From the NCBI GenBank assembly GCA_963693085.1, contig OY856410.1:1393610863-1393674862 (forward strand): a stretch of 64,000 bases of DNA, read 5' to 3'. The position numbers and the translations under genes were made by a program. Below are positions 35,499-46,435 of the stretch, piece after piece. Source of the stretch: Alisma plantago-aquatica (Eukaryota > Streptophyta > Magnoliopsida > Alismatales > Alismataceae). Every line of letters begins with the position of its first letter. Position 1 is the first letter of the stretch. Under the pieces are notes generated by a model. The model saw nothing but the letters and a program-made list of their open reading frames with translations, was not told the DNA's origin and made no database searches.

Positions 35499-38057
35499 TG
35501 ATGAATGCATATTCATGAATTTCAATTACCATCTTGGGTCAAAGTCAACTCAATACATCCAATTTCAATTACTAAATATCAAAATGTGCAAAATTTCATA
35601 ATTGGTCCAATTATCATGATTTTAACTGAATTTATGTGATTTGATGAAGGTCTTGGTGAGGTTGAACAATCAGCTGGGAACCACCTTCCACTCAACCTTG
35701 GCTCTGACCAATCGGTTTGACCAAACGGTCTCACCAAACAGTCTCACTATTCAGTCTCACCATTCGGTTTCAACCATTCGGTCTCAAGACCGTATGGGTG
35801 ACCTCTACACCAAAACCATTTGGTGACACTAACGTTCAAGACCGTTTAATGTCAGGAAGTCGAAACCGTTTGGGCAGCTCGACAGAAAGGGCACATGCTT
35901 CCCCTCTTCTTCGTCCTTGGTTCCCACCTGCAAACCCTAGCTCGCTGCAGCAACATCACCTTCCACCACCATTGTTAGTTGTGTCCTAACTCGACCTACA
36001 GCAGCTCCGATGGTGTTGCTATCCTCATACCAGCAGCCCTTCCACCGTTGTTGCCTAGCAATCGGACTCAAGACTGAATGAGAAGCGACGACCACTCGAT
36101 GATCAGAGATCACAGAAACCGTTTCGACTTTTCCACACAAGACTGATAGAGCAAGATCTCCAAGATCATTCGGATTGGTATTGGTCCCAAGACTGTTTGC
36201 ATAGCCCAATCGTTTGGACATCAAAACCATTTTAACAATGAAAATTGTTTGATGGCCATCGGTCCTCAAGACCGTTTAGAACCATTCAGTCCCAAGACCA
36301 TTTGGAACCATTCGGTCCCAAGACCGTTTGTAACTGTTCGGTCCCAAGACCTTTTGGAACCATTCGGTCCCAAGACCGTTTGGAGCCATGCGGTCCCAAG
36401 ACCATTTGGAGCCGTTCGGTCCCAAGATCATTTGGAACCATTCGGTCCCAAGACCGTTTGGAGCCATTCTATCCCAAGACTGTTTGGAGCCATACGGTCC
36501 CAAGACCATTTGCCCTCAAGACCATATGATCACTGAAGACTGTTTGAAGCCACCAAGAGGAGACCGGTTGGTGAATAATGGTTTCAAGACCGATTGGTGC
36601 CATACGGTCTCAAGACCGATAGGCCAGTCATTCCCAAGACTATTTGCTCCAAACTGTTTGGAGCGGGTTCATGCAGAAAATGTGAAGACCCCATCCGAGA
36701 CTACAAATAGAACTGCAAGGGTCCTCAATTGGCATCGGTTCCAGGATGCCGACAGGCTGCCTGTACACAGGTCCGATCTAGTTCTGCCACATTACCGCTT
36801 CACATGTCATTCCTGCTGTAACTCAAGGAGACTGAGAAGAGAAGGAAGGAGGAGTGAGAAAGACCACCCGACCTGTCTTGGCGTCCCTCGTTCTTCCAGA
36901 TCTGCTCTGATACGATGAAGAAGACCGCATCATCTTCACCGAGTTGCGACTACCTTCTGCACCATGTTCATGGTGGATTCCTCTCTCTTTCTTATTCTTC
37001 TTGTTTCTTGCACTATGAGTAAGTAGTCCTTTTTTGCTGGGATGCAGGGACTAGCCCCGATGCCCATGCAAGAATGTTCTTTTATTAAACATTCCATGGC
37101 AATGTATATAACTTTTCATTTTGTTGTTAATCATTATGTTCTTAGTTAGATTAATTGCTTACTTTCATCTTCGTTCTTCCTATGTTGTGAGAATTTCTAT
37201 ATGTAGGATTGAATGTCATTTAACAGGTTGACTCTAAAACTAGAAATAGAATGGGATTCCTTGAGGTCATAAGTGTATTATTAGTGAGGGGATGAGCCAT
37301 CTAGCCTTCAGTGATGCTTCTGTGCACCTAACACCTGTATAGGGGGTTCACAGCCTTAGTTGGATTTTGTATCTTCATGTTAATCATCGATGTTTGCTCA
37401 TATATTAATCGTCTACTTGCTTATCTATTAACGTGGTTGACTCCCAAACTAGAAATAGGATGGGATTCCTTTGAGGTCGTAAGTGTATGAACTGTGAGGG
37501 GACGAGCCATCTAGCCTTCGGTGACGCTTCTGTGTGCCTAACACTTGTATAGGGGGCCCACAACCTTTGTTGTATTTTTGTATCTTTAGAGCTGTAAGTA
37601 AGTGATCTGGATGGTGACAGGACATCTGATGCCTAAGGTGATGCTTACGCGAACCTAACACCCGTATGGGGGGTTTTGCTACAGCTCTATTTGGATAGTT
37701 GTATATTTCCTGGATGTTTGACGTTTGGATGTGTTTGCATGTGTAGTGGCGGTGAAACCCGATACCATCCCAGTGACTCCATATCATTGATCTAAATCCA
37801 ACTTTAATTCAGTTTTTACTTTCTTGCATTTAGTTTATTTAAACTCAATTCAACCAATTGTTTAAAATATTAGTCTTAACTCGAGCTAGACTTGACTGAC
37901 AAGGAGTCATAAAAACATTGTCCTTTGGGTTCGATCCTTAACTATACTGCGATAAGACCCGTCCGCTTGCGGGTGGTATTATTGCACTTTGGTTTTGGTA
38001 AAAGCTCGGGGATCTCAACCCCGAGTGAGTTTGTTAGTGCGATAAAATCCCACGTCA
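35499..38057 (+). repeat. 5' LTR of the Athila-like element
   Basis: It starts with an 8-base-arm inverted repeat (TGATGAAT-GCAT-ATTCATGA, arms perfect in the 3' LTR). It holds a hairpin array at 36258-36530. The expected TATA is decayed to TACAAATAG at 36702-36710. Two partly similar segments at 37215-37360 and 37440-37560 share AAACTAGAAATAGGATGGGAT and the following GGTCGTAAGTGTATGA, an internal duplication also present in the 3' LTR. Confidence 0.92.
36258..36530. repeat. 26-base hairpin array in the Athila 5' LTR
   Basis: About ten tandem units of TTCGGTCCCAAGACCGTTTGG + AACCA. Each holds CGGTC-CCAA-GACCG, a five-base-pair stem with a four-base loop. Scattered single copies extend from 35710 to 36660. 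The open frames on both strands here (for example 36245-36529 and 36276-36509) only translate the repeat and are not genes. The 3' LTR has fewer units (46107-46253). Confidence 0.9.
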
Positions 38058-38062
38058 AATTC

Positions 38063-38080
38063 TAGCACTGTTGCTGGGGA
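38063..38080 (+). promoter_or_regulatory. Primer binding site of the Athila-like element (tRNA-Asp type, decayed)
   Basis: TAGCACTGTTGCTGGGGA corresponds to TGGCGCCGTTGCCGGGGA, the complement of a plant tRNA-Asp 3' end. The differences are transitions, mostly at former CpG positions. It begins six bases after the LTR end. Confidence 0.82.
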
Positions 38081-38331
38081 CAACAGAATCAGTTAGTCAA
38101 ATCCAGTTCTTTTAAGGCTGATCTAGGATTTTGTTTTTCTTTTGATACAATCAATCATCTACTTGACTTTGACTCTATTTTGTGGATCTCATTTTCAAAA
38201 TCACTCTATTTTCAGGTACCTCAGAAGGATTAGTGCATGCACCGTTTGAACAGTTCCGGACTTACCGCCAGCTTTGATCCAGAGATCGACAGAACCTTCC
38301 ACCGATAAAACAGAGAGAGAACCAAGCAAGA

Positions 38332-39925
38332 ATGGCTCAAGAAGAGAAGATAGCTCGAAGGGTGGCACAAGCCCTTAATGCACAGAGAGAAAGATTCATG
38401 CAAGAAGCTAGAGCTACGGTTCAAGAAGAAATTCAAGTAGCAAAGGCATCAGCACAAGCAGCTGAACTACAAAAAGATCTTAGAGAATTCTCAATCCCGA
38501 AAGTTGCAAATGTTCATGATCTAGTACAACCTCCTCCCATCAATGTTGCCAATTTTGAGATTAGGGCACATTGGATCACATTGCTTCAAAATAGCCCATT
38601 CTATGGCAAATAAGTAGAGGATAGTCAGGAACATCTTTTGAGTTTTATTTATCTATGTGCCATGACAAAGCAAAATGGAGTATCTGATGATGCCATTCGA
38701 CTCTGTCTCTTCAAGTATTCCCTTGCTGATAGAGCTATAAGTTGGTACAATTCGTTGCAAAGTGAAATGCCCATCACCACTTGGGAACAACTCCAAAATG
38801 TGTTTCTAGAAAAGTTTTACCCTCCATATCTCACATATGAAATTAAAGGTCGAATAACAAATTTCACTCAAGTCCCTAGAGAAACCCTTGCTGAAGCATG
38901 GGATAGATACAAAGAGCTTCTACGCAAGTGTCCACACCATGGAATTCCTAAGAATCAACTCAGAAATTTTCTATAGGGGTGTGGATGATGATATCAAGAG
39001 ATTCTTAGACTCCTCATATGGAGTAAACTTCATGCGTCAAAGTTATGACAGCGCATGGAGGTTTGTAACCCTTGGAGCTAAAAATCAAGGTAATTGGGGT
39101 AGATCTGTAGGTAAAGGAGTTTTGAAAGTAGTTATGGATGAAGCTACTCCTGAGTTCAAGTTTATCGCCGAAACCATCAAACTCTTAGTTGCAAAGCAAG
39201 ACCATATTGAATCATCCCTTGATGCATTTGGAAGAGGATGTTCACCCACTCAACAACAAGAACAGACTAAGTCTGCTTCTCTGTTCTATGAAGCATGTAA
39301 GGGCATAGATCATTCCACCTTGGCATGCAATGTTCTTTACGATTTTGTCCTAAACAATGTATGTGGTCAAGGAGATAATAGTCAAATGGAAAATCTTAAT
39401 GCTATTAATGCCATCCCTAGTCAAGGTTATTACAATCCAAATCAGAATAAGAATCATCCAGGTTTTCAATATGGAAACCCCTCTGGAGTAGTGAACTCGC
39501 ATCAATTTGGTTTGAACAACCAACCACGAGGCCCACCAGGATTTCAGAATTTTGGAAATCAAGGAAATTTCAAGGGAAACTTTCAGAATAGGAACTTCAA
39601 TAACTATCAAAATAGTTCTCAGTACCAGAATCTTAATCAGCCTCAAGGACAACAAATTGTTCCCTTCTCACCTGATGACAAATTGACAACCATTGAGAAG
39701 ATGCTACAGCAGTAGAATATGATAGCTAACCAACCAACCTTGATAGCTAACCAACAAGTACATCAGAAAGCTATTGAATCTCAACTAGCTCAACTTGTCG
39801 CCAGCATCAAGCCACCTGTTGGAGCATTTGCGGGCCAGCCCGAGAAAATCCCAGGTCAGACAAGGATTATTCTGATCCTCCTGTCAAGCCACCTCTGGTT
39901 ATTACAAATGAGGATGAGCTTGTGA
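38332..39925 (+). pseudogene. gag: Athila-like gag, broken by stops and a frameshift
   Basis: This is the capsid/nucleocapsid precursor. A coiled-coil-like Ala/Gln/Glu-rich start (38332-38500) is followed by the Athila-type retrotransposon gag domain at about 38560-38980, with conserved WYNSLQ, ITTWEQL and FLEKFYPP. A stop at 38611-38613 and a frameshift between about 38940 and 38980 break it. The following piece, 38888-39715, holds an Asn/Gln/Gly-rich segment typical of the Athila gag C terminus. After another stop the same frame continues to 39925. A canonical CCHC knuckle is not seen; FYEACKGIDHSTLAC near 39287 is a possible remnant. Confidence 0.85.
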
Positions 39926-40842
39926 TCATTCAAGACTCAACAACATTGGAATCTCAACAGAAAGAACTAGTTGGTAAGACAGATAAGGAAAGTCCTGAGA
40001 AACCAATTGAGGAAGAAATTGAAACACCAGAACCTGATATCCCTATATACAAGTCTCGTATTCCTTTCCCTTCTCGTTTAAGGAAAACCATGCTTGATGC
40101 TCGGTTTACCAAGTTTAAAGAAGATATGAAGAAACTTCATGTTGACATACCCTTTTTGGATGCACTGGCTGAGATACCAGCTTGGACAAAGTACTTAAAG
40201 TCACTCCTGACCAGGAAATATATAACTGAAGAATATAAGACATTCAAGTTAGCTAAAACCACTTCGGATATCATTCAGAATAAGATGCCAAAGAAGCAGA
40301 AAGATCCAGGATCTTTTGGGATTTCCTGCCATATTGGCGATTCATCATGCAAGAAAGGACTAGCGGATCTTGGTGCTAGCATCTCCATCATGCCACTCAG
40401 CCTTTGCAAAAGGCTAGGGTTTGCTGAACTTCTTCCAACTGGCATGACCATACAACTCGTAGACAATTTGATAAAATGCCCGTTAGGATTTATTGAGAAT
40501 GTACCTGTCAAGGTAGGAAAAGACTCCTATGTTCCGTGTGACTTTGTCATCATGGACATAAAAGAGGACGCCAGATATCCTCTCATCTTTGGATGTCCGT
40601 TCCTCGCCACTGCAAGAGTTCTAATTGACGTTGAAGCGGGAACCTTGCTTCTTAGATTAGGGAATGAAGCGCTTGAATTTAAAGTTTTTGAAAGCATGAG
40701 AAGACCAAGTATGCAAGAAGAAGTCTATTTGATAGATTGCATAGAGAAGATGTCACTTATAACTCAAGAGAATCATGAATCAGATGATCCATTAGAAGTC
40801 GCTCTAACGGATCCATCAGTTGATGAACCTATTGACGAATAA
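39922..40842 (+). pseudogene. pol: Athila-like gag-pol linker and aspartic protease
   Basis: The 306-codon open piece carries a Glu/Pro-rich linker, a conserved Athila segment with FTKFKEDMKKLHVDIPFLDAL (about residues 62-82), and the aspartic protease, which would cut gag and pol inside the particle. The active-site motif is LADLGASISIMPLSL at about residues 152-166, where Athila proteases have D(L/I)GAS. The distal ILIFGxPFLATA-type motif follows near residues 220-240. The piece itself is unbroken. It continues in frame into the reverse transcriptase region after a TAA at 40840 and three more stops before 41212. Confidence 0.88.
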
Positions 40843-41211
40843 GTAAAGGATTGCATCGAATCGCTCGACTCTACAGAAGAAGATGTTGAAGCCATGTGTG
40901 AAGAACTCAAAGCTGTGGAAGCTATTGGAGAAACATGTGAAAAACCAGAAACTCCAGAGATGAAGCCCCTGCCTAAGGGACTGAAGTATGTGTTTTTGGA
41001 TGACCTCAAGGTTTGTCCAGTAATAATAAATTTCAATCTTACGACCGAATAAGAAGATAAACTCATGAAAGAATTGAAGGAGAGGAAGAAAGTGATTGGC
41101 TAAAAAATGAATGACCTCACTGGGGTTAGTCAAGCATTGTGTATGCACAAGATCCCTATGATGGAAGATCACAAGACAACCATTGAACATCAATGAAAAC
41201 TGAATCCAAAT

Positions 41212-42534
41212 ATGAAGGAGGTAGTCTGTAAAGAGGTCATTAAACTACTTACCGCTGGAATTATCTATCCAATATCAGACTCACCATGGGTGAGCCCAAT
41301 GCATGTAGTCCCAAAGAAAGGTGGAACAACTGTGATACGAAATGAAAATGATGAACTCATCCCCACCCGAACAGTCATAGGGTGGAGGATGTGCATCGAC
41401 TATAGAAAGTTGAACAAGGAAACTCGAAAGGATCACTTTCCAATGCCTTTTCTTGATCAAGTGTTAGAGCGTCTGGCTCATCAAGAATACTTCTGTTATC
41501 TCGATGGTTACTCTGGATTCTACCAAATACCTATACATCCAGATGACCAAGAGAAAACCACTTTCACCTGCCCATTCAAAACATATGCATTCAGAAGAAT
41601 GTTGTTCGGCCTCTGCAATGCACCCGCAACTTTCCAGTGTTGCATGGATGCCATATTTGTAGGTCTCACTGAAACCATTATGGAAGTTTTCATGGATGAT
41701 TTTTCTGTATACGGAGACTCATTCGATTCATGTCTAAAACACCTCTCCCTGGTCCTCAAATGATGCAAAGAAGGACATCTTGTGCTGAATTGGGAGAAGT
41801 GTCATTTCATGGTAAAGGAAGGCATTATCCTGGGCCATAGGGTCAGTAATCGAGGTATTGAAGTAGATAAAGCCAAGATTGAAGTGATTTCCAAGCTCTC
41901 TGTCCCTATCAATGTAAAGGAAGTTTGAGCATTCCTAGGTCATGTAGGATTCTATAGACGGCTTATAAAGAACTTCTCAAAAATAACCAAGCCAATGACA
42001 AATTTGTTACTAAAGGATGTTGAACTCAATTTTGACGAAGAATGTGTTAAAAGCTTCAACACACTGAAGCATGCCCTTACAACCACACCCATCATTAGTG
42101 CTCCCGATTGGGACCACCCTTCTGAAATCATGTGTGATGCAAGCAATTTTACTGCAGGTACTGTCTTGGGCCAATATATAGAAAAGAAACATTATGTGAT
42201 CTATTATGCATCAAATACTCTTGATGAAGCTCAGAGGAATTACGCTACTATTGAGAAACAACTTCTAGCAGTCATGTATTCCTTCGACAAGTTCAGGTCC
42301 TACCTAATTGGTTCAAATGTCATTGTCTACACAGATCATGTTGCCATTCATTACCTTCTAGCAAAGAAAGATGCAAAACCTAGGCTAATTAGATGGATTC
42401 TCATATTACAAGAATTTTATTTGGAGATAAGAGATAAAAAGGGTACAGAAAATGTGGTAGTTGACCACCTCAGTCACATCCACACTCTGGATACCGAGAA
42501 GATTCCAATTAATGATTCCCTTCTGGATGATTAA
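41212..42534 (+). pseudogene. pol: Athila-like reverse transcriptase and RNase H
   Basis: The region copies element RNA into DNA. Visible motifs are CIDYRKLNKET (about 41398), YLDGYSGFYQIP (about 41500, catalytic Asp present), the LFGLCNAPATFQ segment (about 41605) and the catalytic box VFMDDFSVYG (41685-41714). After a TGA at 41761-41763 the same frame goes on through EKCHFMV and GHRVS, a second TGA at 41926-41928 (an Arg codon CGA changed to TGA), and [10 protein letters not shown]. The RNase H domain follows: the CDAS motif near 42131, ATEKELLAV-like at about 42252 and YTDH near 42328. Only the stops disable it; catalytic residues look intact. Confidence 0.92.
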
Positions 42535-42589
42535 GTAATAAAAGTTTCAGAAGCTATACCGTGGTACTCAGATTTTGTGACTAACTTGT

Positions 42590-43848
42590 TGTTGGGGTTA
42601 TCCATCCTCAATGCACCGGAAATGCACTGAAGAAATTTATGCATGATGTAAAAGAGTACTACTGGGATGAGCCATACCTTTTCAAACTATGTGTTGATGG
42701 TCTATATAGACGATGTATTGTCGAAGAAGAAGCTCAACTTATTTTGGAACAATGTCACTCAGGACCAGTAGGAGGACATATGAGCTCTAAAAAGACTGCC
42801 TTGAAAGTTTTGTAATGTGGATTCTTCTGGACAACCATATCCAAAGATTCCTACGACTTTGTCCTATCATGTGACAAATGTCAAAGATCTAGAAATATAA
42901 CAAAGAGAGATGAGATGCCACTGAATATGTGGTAGGAAATAGAGATATTTGATGTTTGGGGGGTGGACTACATGGGTCCATTCCCATCTTCTAATGGATT
43001 TTCATACATCCTAGTCACTGTTGATTATGTCTCGAAATGGGTTGAAGCCATTCCCCGTTTTGGTGTCCAAACCAGTCATCAAATTATTCAAGGATATTAT
43101 TTTTCCCCGTTTTGGTGTCCCACGCATGGTGATATCTGACGGAGGTTCCCATTTTCTTGAAAGAAGCTTTGAAGCATTGCTAAGAAAGTATGGTGTTACT
43201 CACAAGGTAGCCTCACCTTACCATCCACAGACAAGTGGACAGGTTGAGGTTTCTAATCGTCAACTCAAGAGTATCTTGGAAAAGACAGTAGGCCGCAATC
43301 GGAACGATTGGGTGGTGAAAATCAATGATGCATTATGGGCCTATCGAACTGCTTATAAAATTCCCCTCGGGACTACACCTTTTCGATTAATATATGGAAA
43401 GGCTTGCCAACTTCCAGTCGAACTAGAACACAAGGCATGGTGGGTAATAAAACAACTGAATTTTGATATGAAAGAAGCAGGCCAAGCTAGGATTCTACAA
43501 CTCCAAGAGTTGGATGAACTCAGGATGACAGCTTATGAGAATGCACGAATCTACAAAGAGCACACCAAATGTTGGCATGATGGTCATTTGAAAAGAAAAG
43601 ACATACAAGTAGGAGACCAAGTTCTACTATTAAACTCAAGGTTGAAGTTATTCCCAAGGAAACTCTGCTCTCACTGGTCTGGACCGTACATTGTCAAAAG
43701 CATCTCCCCACATGGTGCTTTCTCTTTATGGAGCAAAAAGTCAGGTGAATTCGTGGCAAATGGTCAATGTTTGAAAAGATATTTCATCACAGCTGATATA
43801 AGCACCGAAGCAACAATAGATCTCTCCAATCCAAAGGAACCACTGTGA
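42590..43848 (+). pseudogene. pol: Athila-like integrase, frameshifted
   Basis: The integrase would insert the DNA copy. The first part, in a frame shifted from the RNase H, carries the HHCC zinc-binding region (CHSGPVGGH near 42750-42780, CDKCQ near 42870), with stops at about 42813 and 42932. The DDE core has Asp in VWGVDYMGP (about 42955) and in VISDGGSHF (43130-43156), and Glu in [11 protein letters not shown] (43237-43269). A short copied segment at 43052-43069 restores the frame of 43021-43848 (see findings). The C terminus has the GPY/F-type motif WSGPYIV near 43676. The frame ends at TGA 43846-43848. Confidence 0.9.
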
Positions 43849-44796
43849 AGTTGAAGATATCACGTCGAGCCATCGATGTAAAACAAAGGAGCTTGTCGGG
43901 AGGCAACCCGATAAATAAATTCTTTTTAAATTTGAATTAGAAATTTTACTCAATTCTATTTTTAAAACTTTAGAATTTTTCACTAAATAAAAATTGCATC
44001 ACGAGATGCTACTTTCAGTTCTGAATGATCTTTTTGTTTGAGATTTTCAGATGGAGGAAACACGCTGATTGGAACGCAACCACATCCAGTGGCCCAAATG
44101 GCATGAACTTTCCCCTCCATCTCAGATCTAGAGTTTGCTCGGGACGAGCAAATTTCTAAGTTCGGGGTGGAGGGTTGGTGGTACGTACCTTAGTTTCCAC
44201 CTTCACCCATCTAAAGATTTCATCATCACATTTTTGACCTAAATTTTCAAAAAAAATTCAAATAAAATTTTCAAAAGAAATTTGAACAGATATTTGATGA
44301 AATTTTGACATGTTTTCAATTTCTATGCCTTTATCATTATACCCTCCTTATCTAAAGAAGATCCTCAAAAGGACCTTATTTTGAAAACTAGCCTCTTTGA
44401 TTGAAATCATCTTGTGAAGCTTATGAATCCTAACATCATGATACTTATGCAAAAATGACAAGTGTCTATCAAACTGATAGGGATCAAACACGTCGTGTTT
44501 CCTAACTAACTAGTGGAATAATAACATGGAATCCCCAGTGGATCCTCATCAAGTCATTATCTGAGCAGAGTACGATAAAGAAAACGACCCGATGCACGGA
44601 ATTGTAAATCAAGTTGCATTCTGATCTGAACTCTCTTCTACACTTCTTCTATCATCTTTGTACCCCTCCATCCATCAAAAAGAAACAAATATAGATAATA
44701 CAGTGCCAAACCCTAAGTTCGGGGTGGCACGCCACTTCCCTCTATATTCGCTTCTTTCATACCCCTCGCAAATTAATAGGGGCGTACCACCAAAAA

Positions 44797-44963
44797 TGCA
44801 ATCCCGAGTCGAATAGAGGAGAGATTTGCAAACAAAAGATGACAAAGTGCACACAAAAAGAAATGCAATCTCGAGTCGAATAGAGGAGAGATTCACACAA
44901 AAGAATGCAATAAATGGAATTGCAAAAATAATAAAAATCTCGATTCAAATAGAGGAGAGATTT
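44797..44963 (+). repeat. Three copies of a 24-base motif in the Athila 3' region
   Basis: ATCTCGAGTCGAATAGAGGAGAGATTT-like units occur at about 44798-44826, 44866-44892 and 44937-44963, with unequal spacers. The units look like a decayed tandem array. Confidence 0.75.
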
Positions 44964-45330
44964 AATTCTTCCTTCCATACCACCCTTCATTCCCTTTTCC
45001 TCCTAATGACACAATCATTTCCTCCACTACCCTACAAACACTATTGCCAGATCAGGTGCACAGGTGTTGTTCAGCGGGTATCTCTGGACTCTTACCAAAC
45101 TCCTTGACATGCTTGTTGTTGGAAAAAGTGAAGAGGAAGCGATATTGGAAAGTGAACTCAGGAACGAAGATATGGTAAGATGTGTTCATTGGTCTTAGGA
45201 GGTTAAGATTCTAATTCATACTAAGCAGAAGGAAAACAATCGTGATGTGAAGATGAAGCAATCACATGAATTGAAAGTATTCATTTGGTGACTATTTCAG
45301 ATTTCGTGTTACTCGAGGATGAGCAACGTT

Positions 45331-45346
45331 TAAGTTTGGGGTATTT
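45331..45346 (+). other. Polypurine tract of the Athila-like element
   Basis: The purine-rich AAGTTTGGGGTATT immediately precedes the 3' LTR start at 45347, in the form usual for Athila elements. Confidence 0.8.
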
Positions 45347-46106
45347 TGATGAATGCATATTCATCAGGAATTTCAATTGCCATCTTGGGTCAAAGTCAAC
45401 TCAATACATTAAATTTCAATTACTAAATATCAAAATGTGCAAAATTTCTTAATTGGTCCAATTATCATGATTTTAACTGGATTTATGTTGATTTGATGAA
45501 GGTCTTAGTGAGGTTGAACAATCAGCTGGGACCTACCTTCCACTCAACCTTGGCTCTGACCAATCGGTTTGACCAAACGGTCTCACCAAACAGTCTCACT
45601 ATTTGGTCTCACCATTCAGTTTCATCCATTCGGTCTCAAGACCGTATGGGTGACCTCTACTCCAAAACTGTTTGGTGACACTGATGTTCAAGATCGTTTA
45701 ATGTCGAGAAGTCAAAACCATTTGGGCAGCTCGATATAAATGGTACATGCTTCCCCTCTTCTTCGTCTTGGTTCCCACCTGCAAACCCTAGCTCACTGCA
45801 GCAACATCGCCTTCCACCACCATCGTTAGTTGTGTCGTAACTCAACCTACAACAACTCCAACGGTGTTGCTGTCCTCATACCAGCAGCCCTGCCACCATT
45901 GTTGCCCAGCAACTGGACTCAAGACTGAACAAGAAGTGACGACCACTCGATGATCAGAGATCAGAAACCGTTTGGACTTTTCCACATAAGACCAATAGAG
46001 CAAGATCTCTAAGATCATTCGGATTGGTATCGGTCCCAAGATCGTTTGCATAGCCAAATCATTTGGACATCAAAACCATTTGAACAAGGAAAACCATTTG
46101 ATGGCC

Positions 46107-46253
46107 ATCGGTCCTCATGACTGTTTGGAACCATTCAGTCCCAGGACCATTTGGTCCCAAGACCGTTCGGTCCCAAGACCGTTCGGAGCCATCCGGTCCC
46201 AAGACCGTTTGGAGCCATTCGGTCCCAAGACCGTTTGCCCTTAAGATCGTATG
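46107..46253. repeat. 26-base hairpin array in the Athila 3' LTR
   Basis: About six units of the array seen at 36258-36530, with one truncated unit (CCATTTGGTCCCAAGACCGTTCGG). The lower copy number fits unequal pairing or slippage after insertion. Confidence 0.88.
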
Positions 46254-46426
46254 ATCACTGAAGATTGTTTGAAGCTAGCAAGAGGATATCGATTGGTGAC
46301 AAACAGTTTCAAGACCGATTGGCACCATACGGTCTCAAGACCGATAGGCCAGTCATTCCCAAGACCGTTTGCTCCAAACCGTTTGGAGCAGGTTCATGTA
46401 GAAAATGTGAAGACCCCATCCACGCC

Positions 46427-46435
46427 TATAAATAG
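46427..46435 (+). promoter_or_regulatory. TATA box of the Athila LTR
   Basis: TATAAATAG at the expected distance downstream of the array. The 5' LTR has TACAAATAG at the same place, so the copy that would drive the element has lost the consensus. Confidence 0.65.

Larger units (their letters stand above)
43849..45346 (+). other. Athila 3' non-coding region with repeated purine tracts
   Basis: This 1.5 kb region starts with the Athila-typical GGGAGGCAACCCGATA stretch at 43900-43915. A GGACGAGCAAATTTCTAAGTTCGGGGTGG segment at 44142-44170 resembles the final GAGGATGAGCAACGTTTAAGTTTGGGGTATT at 45315-45345. A third AAGTTCGGGGTGG copy lies at 44715-44727. Only the last is next to the LTR and can act as the functional polypurine tract. 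No envelope-like open frame is present. The frames at 44675-45107 only span the tandem copies at 44797-44963. Confidence 0.75.

Noticed and set aside
36258..36530. CRISPR-like array of short repeats
   Set aside because: Units are contiguous tandem repeats without unique spacers, lie in a plant LTR, and are duplicated in the other LTR.
36245..36918. Overlapping open frames of 77-176 codons on both strands
   Set aside because: They translate the 26-base array in every frame (repeated GPKTVW and SQDRLEP-type peptides); the repeat unit lacks stops, so the openness is an artefact.
43849..45346. Envelope-like gene after Athila pol
   Set aside because: No frame longer than 93 codons, no signal or membrane segment; the short frames lie over decayed tandem repeats.
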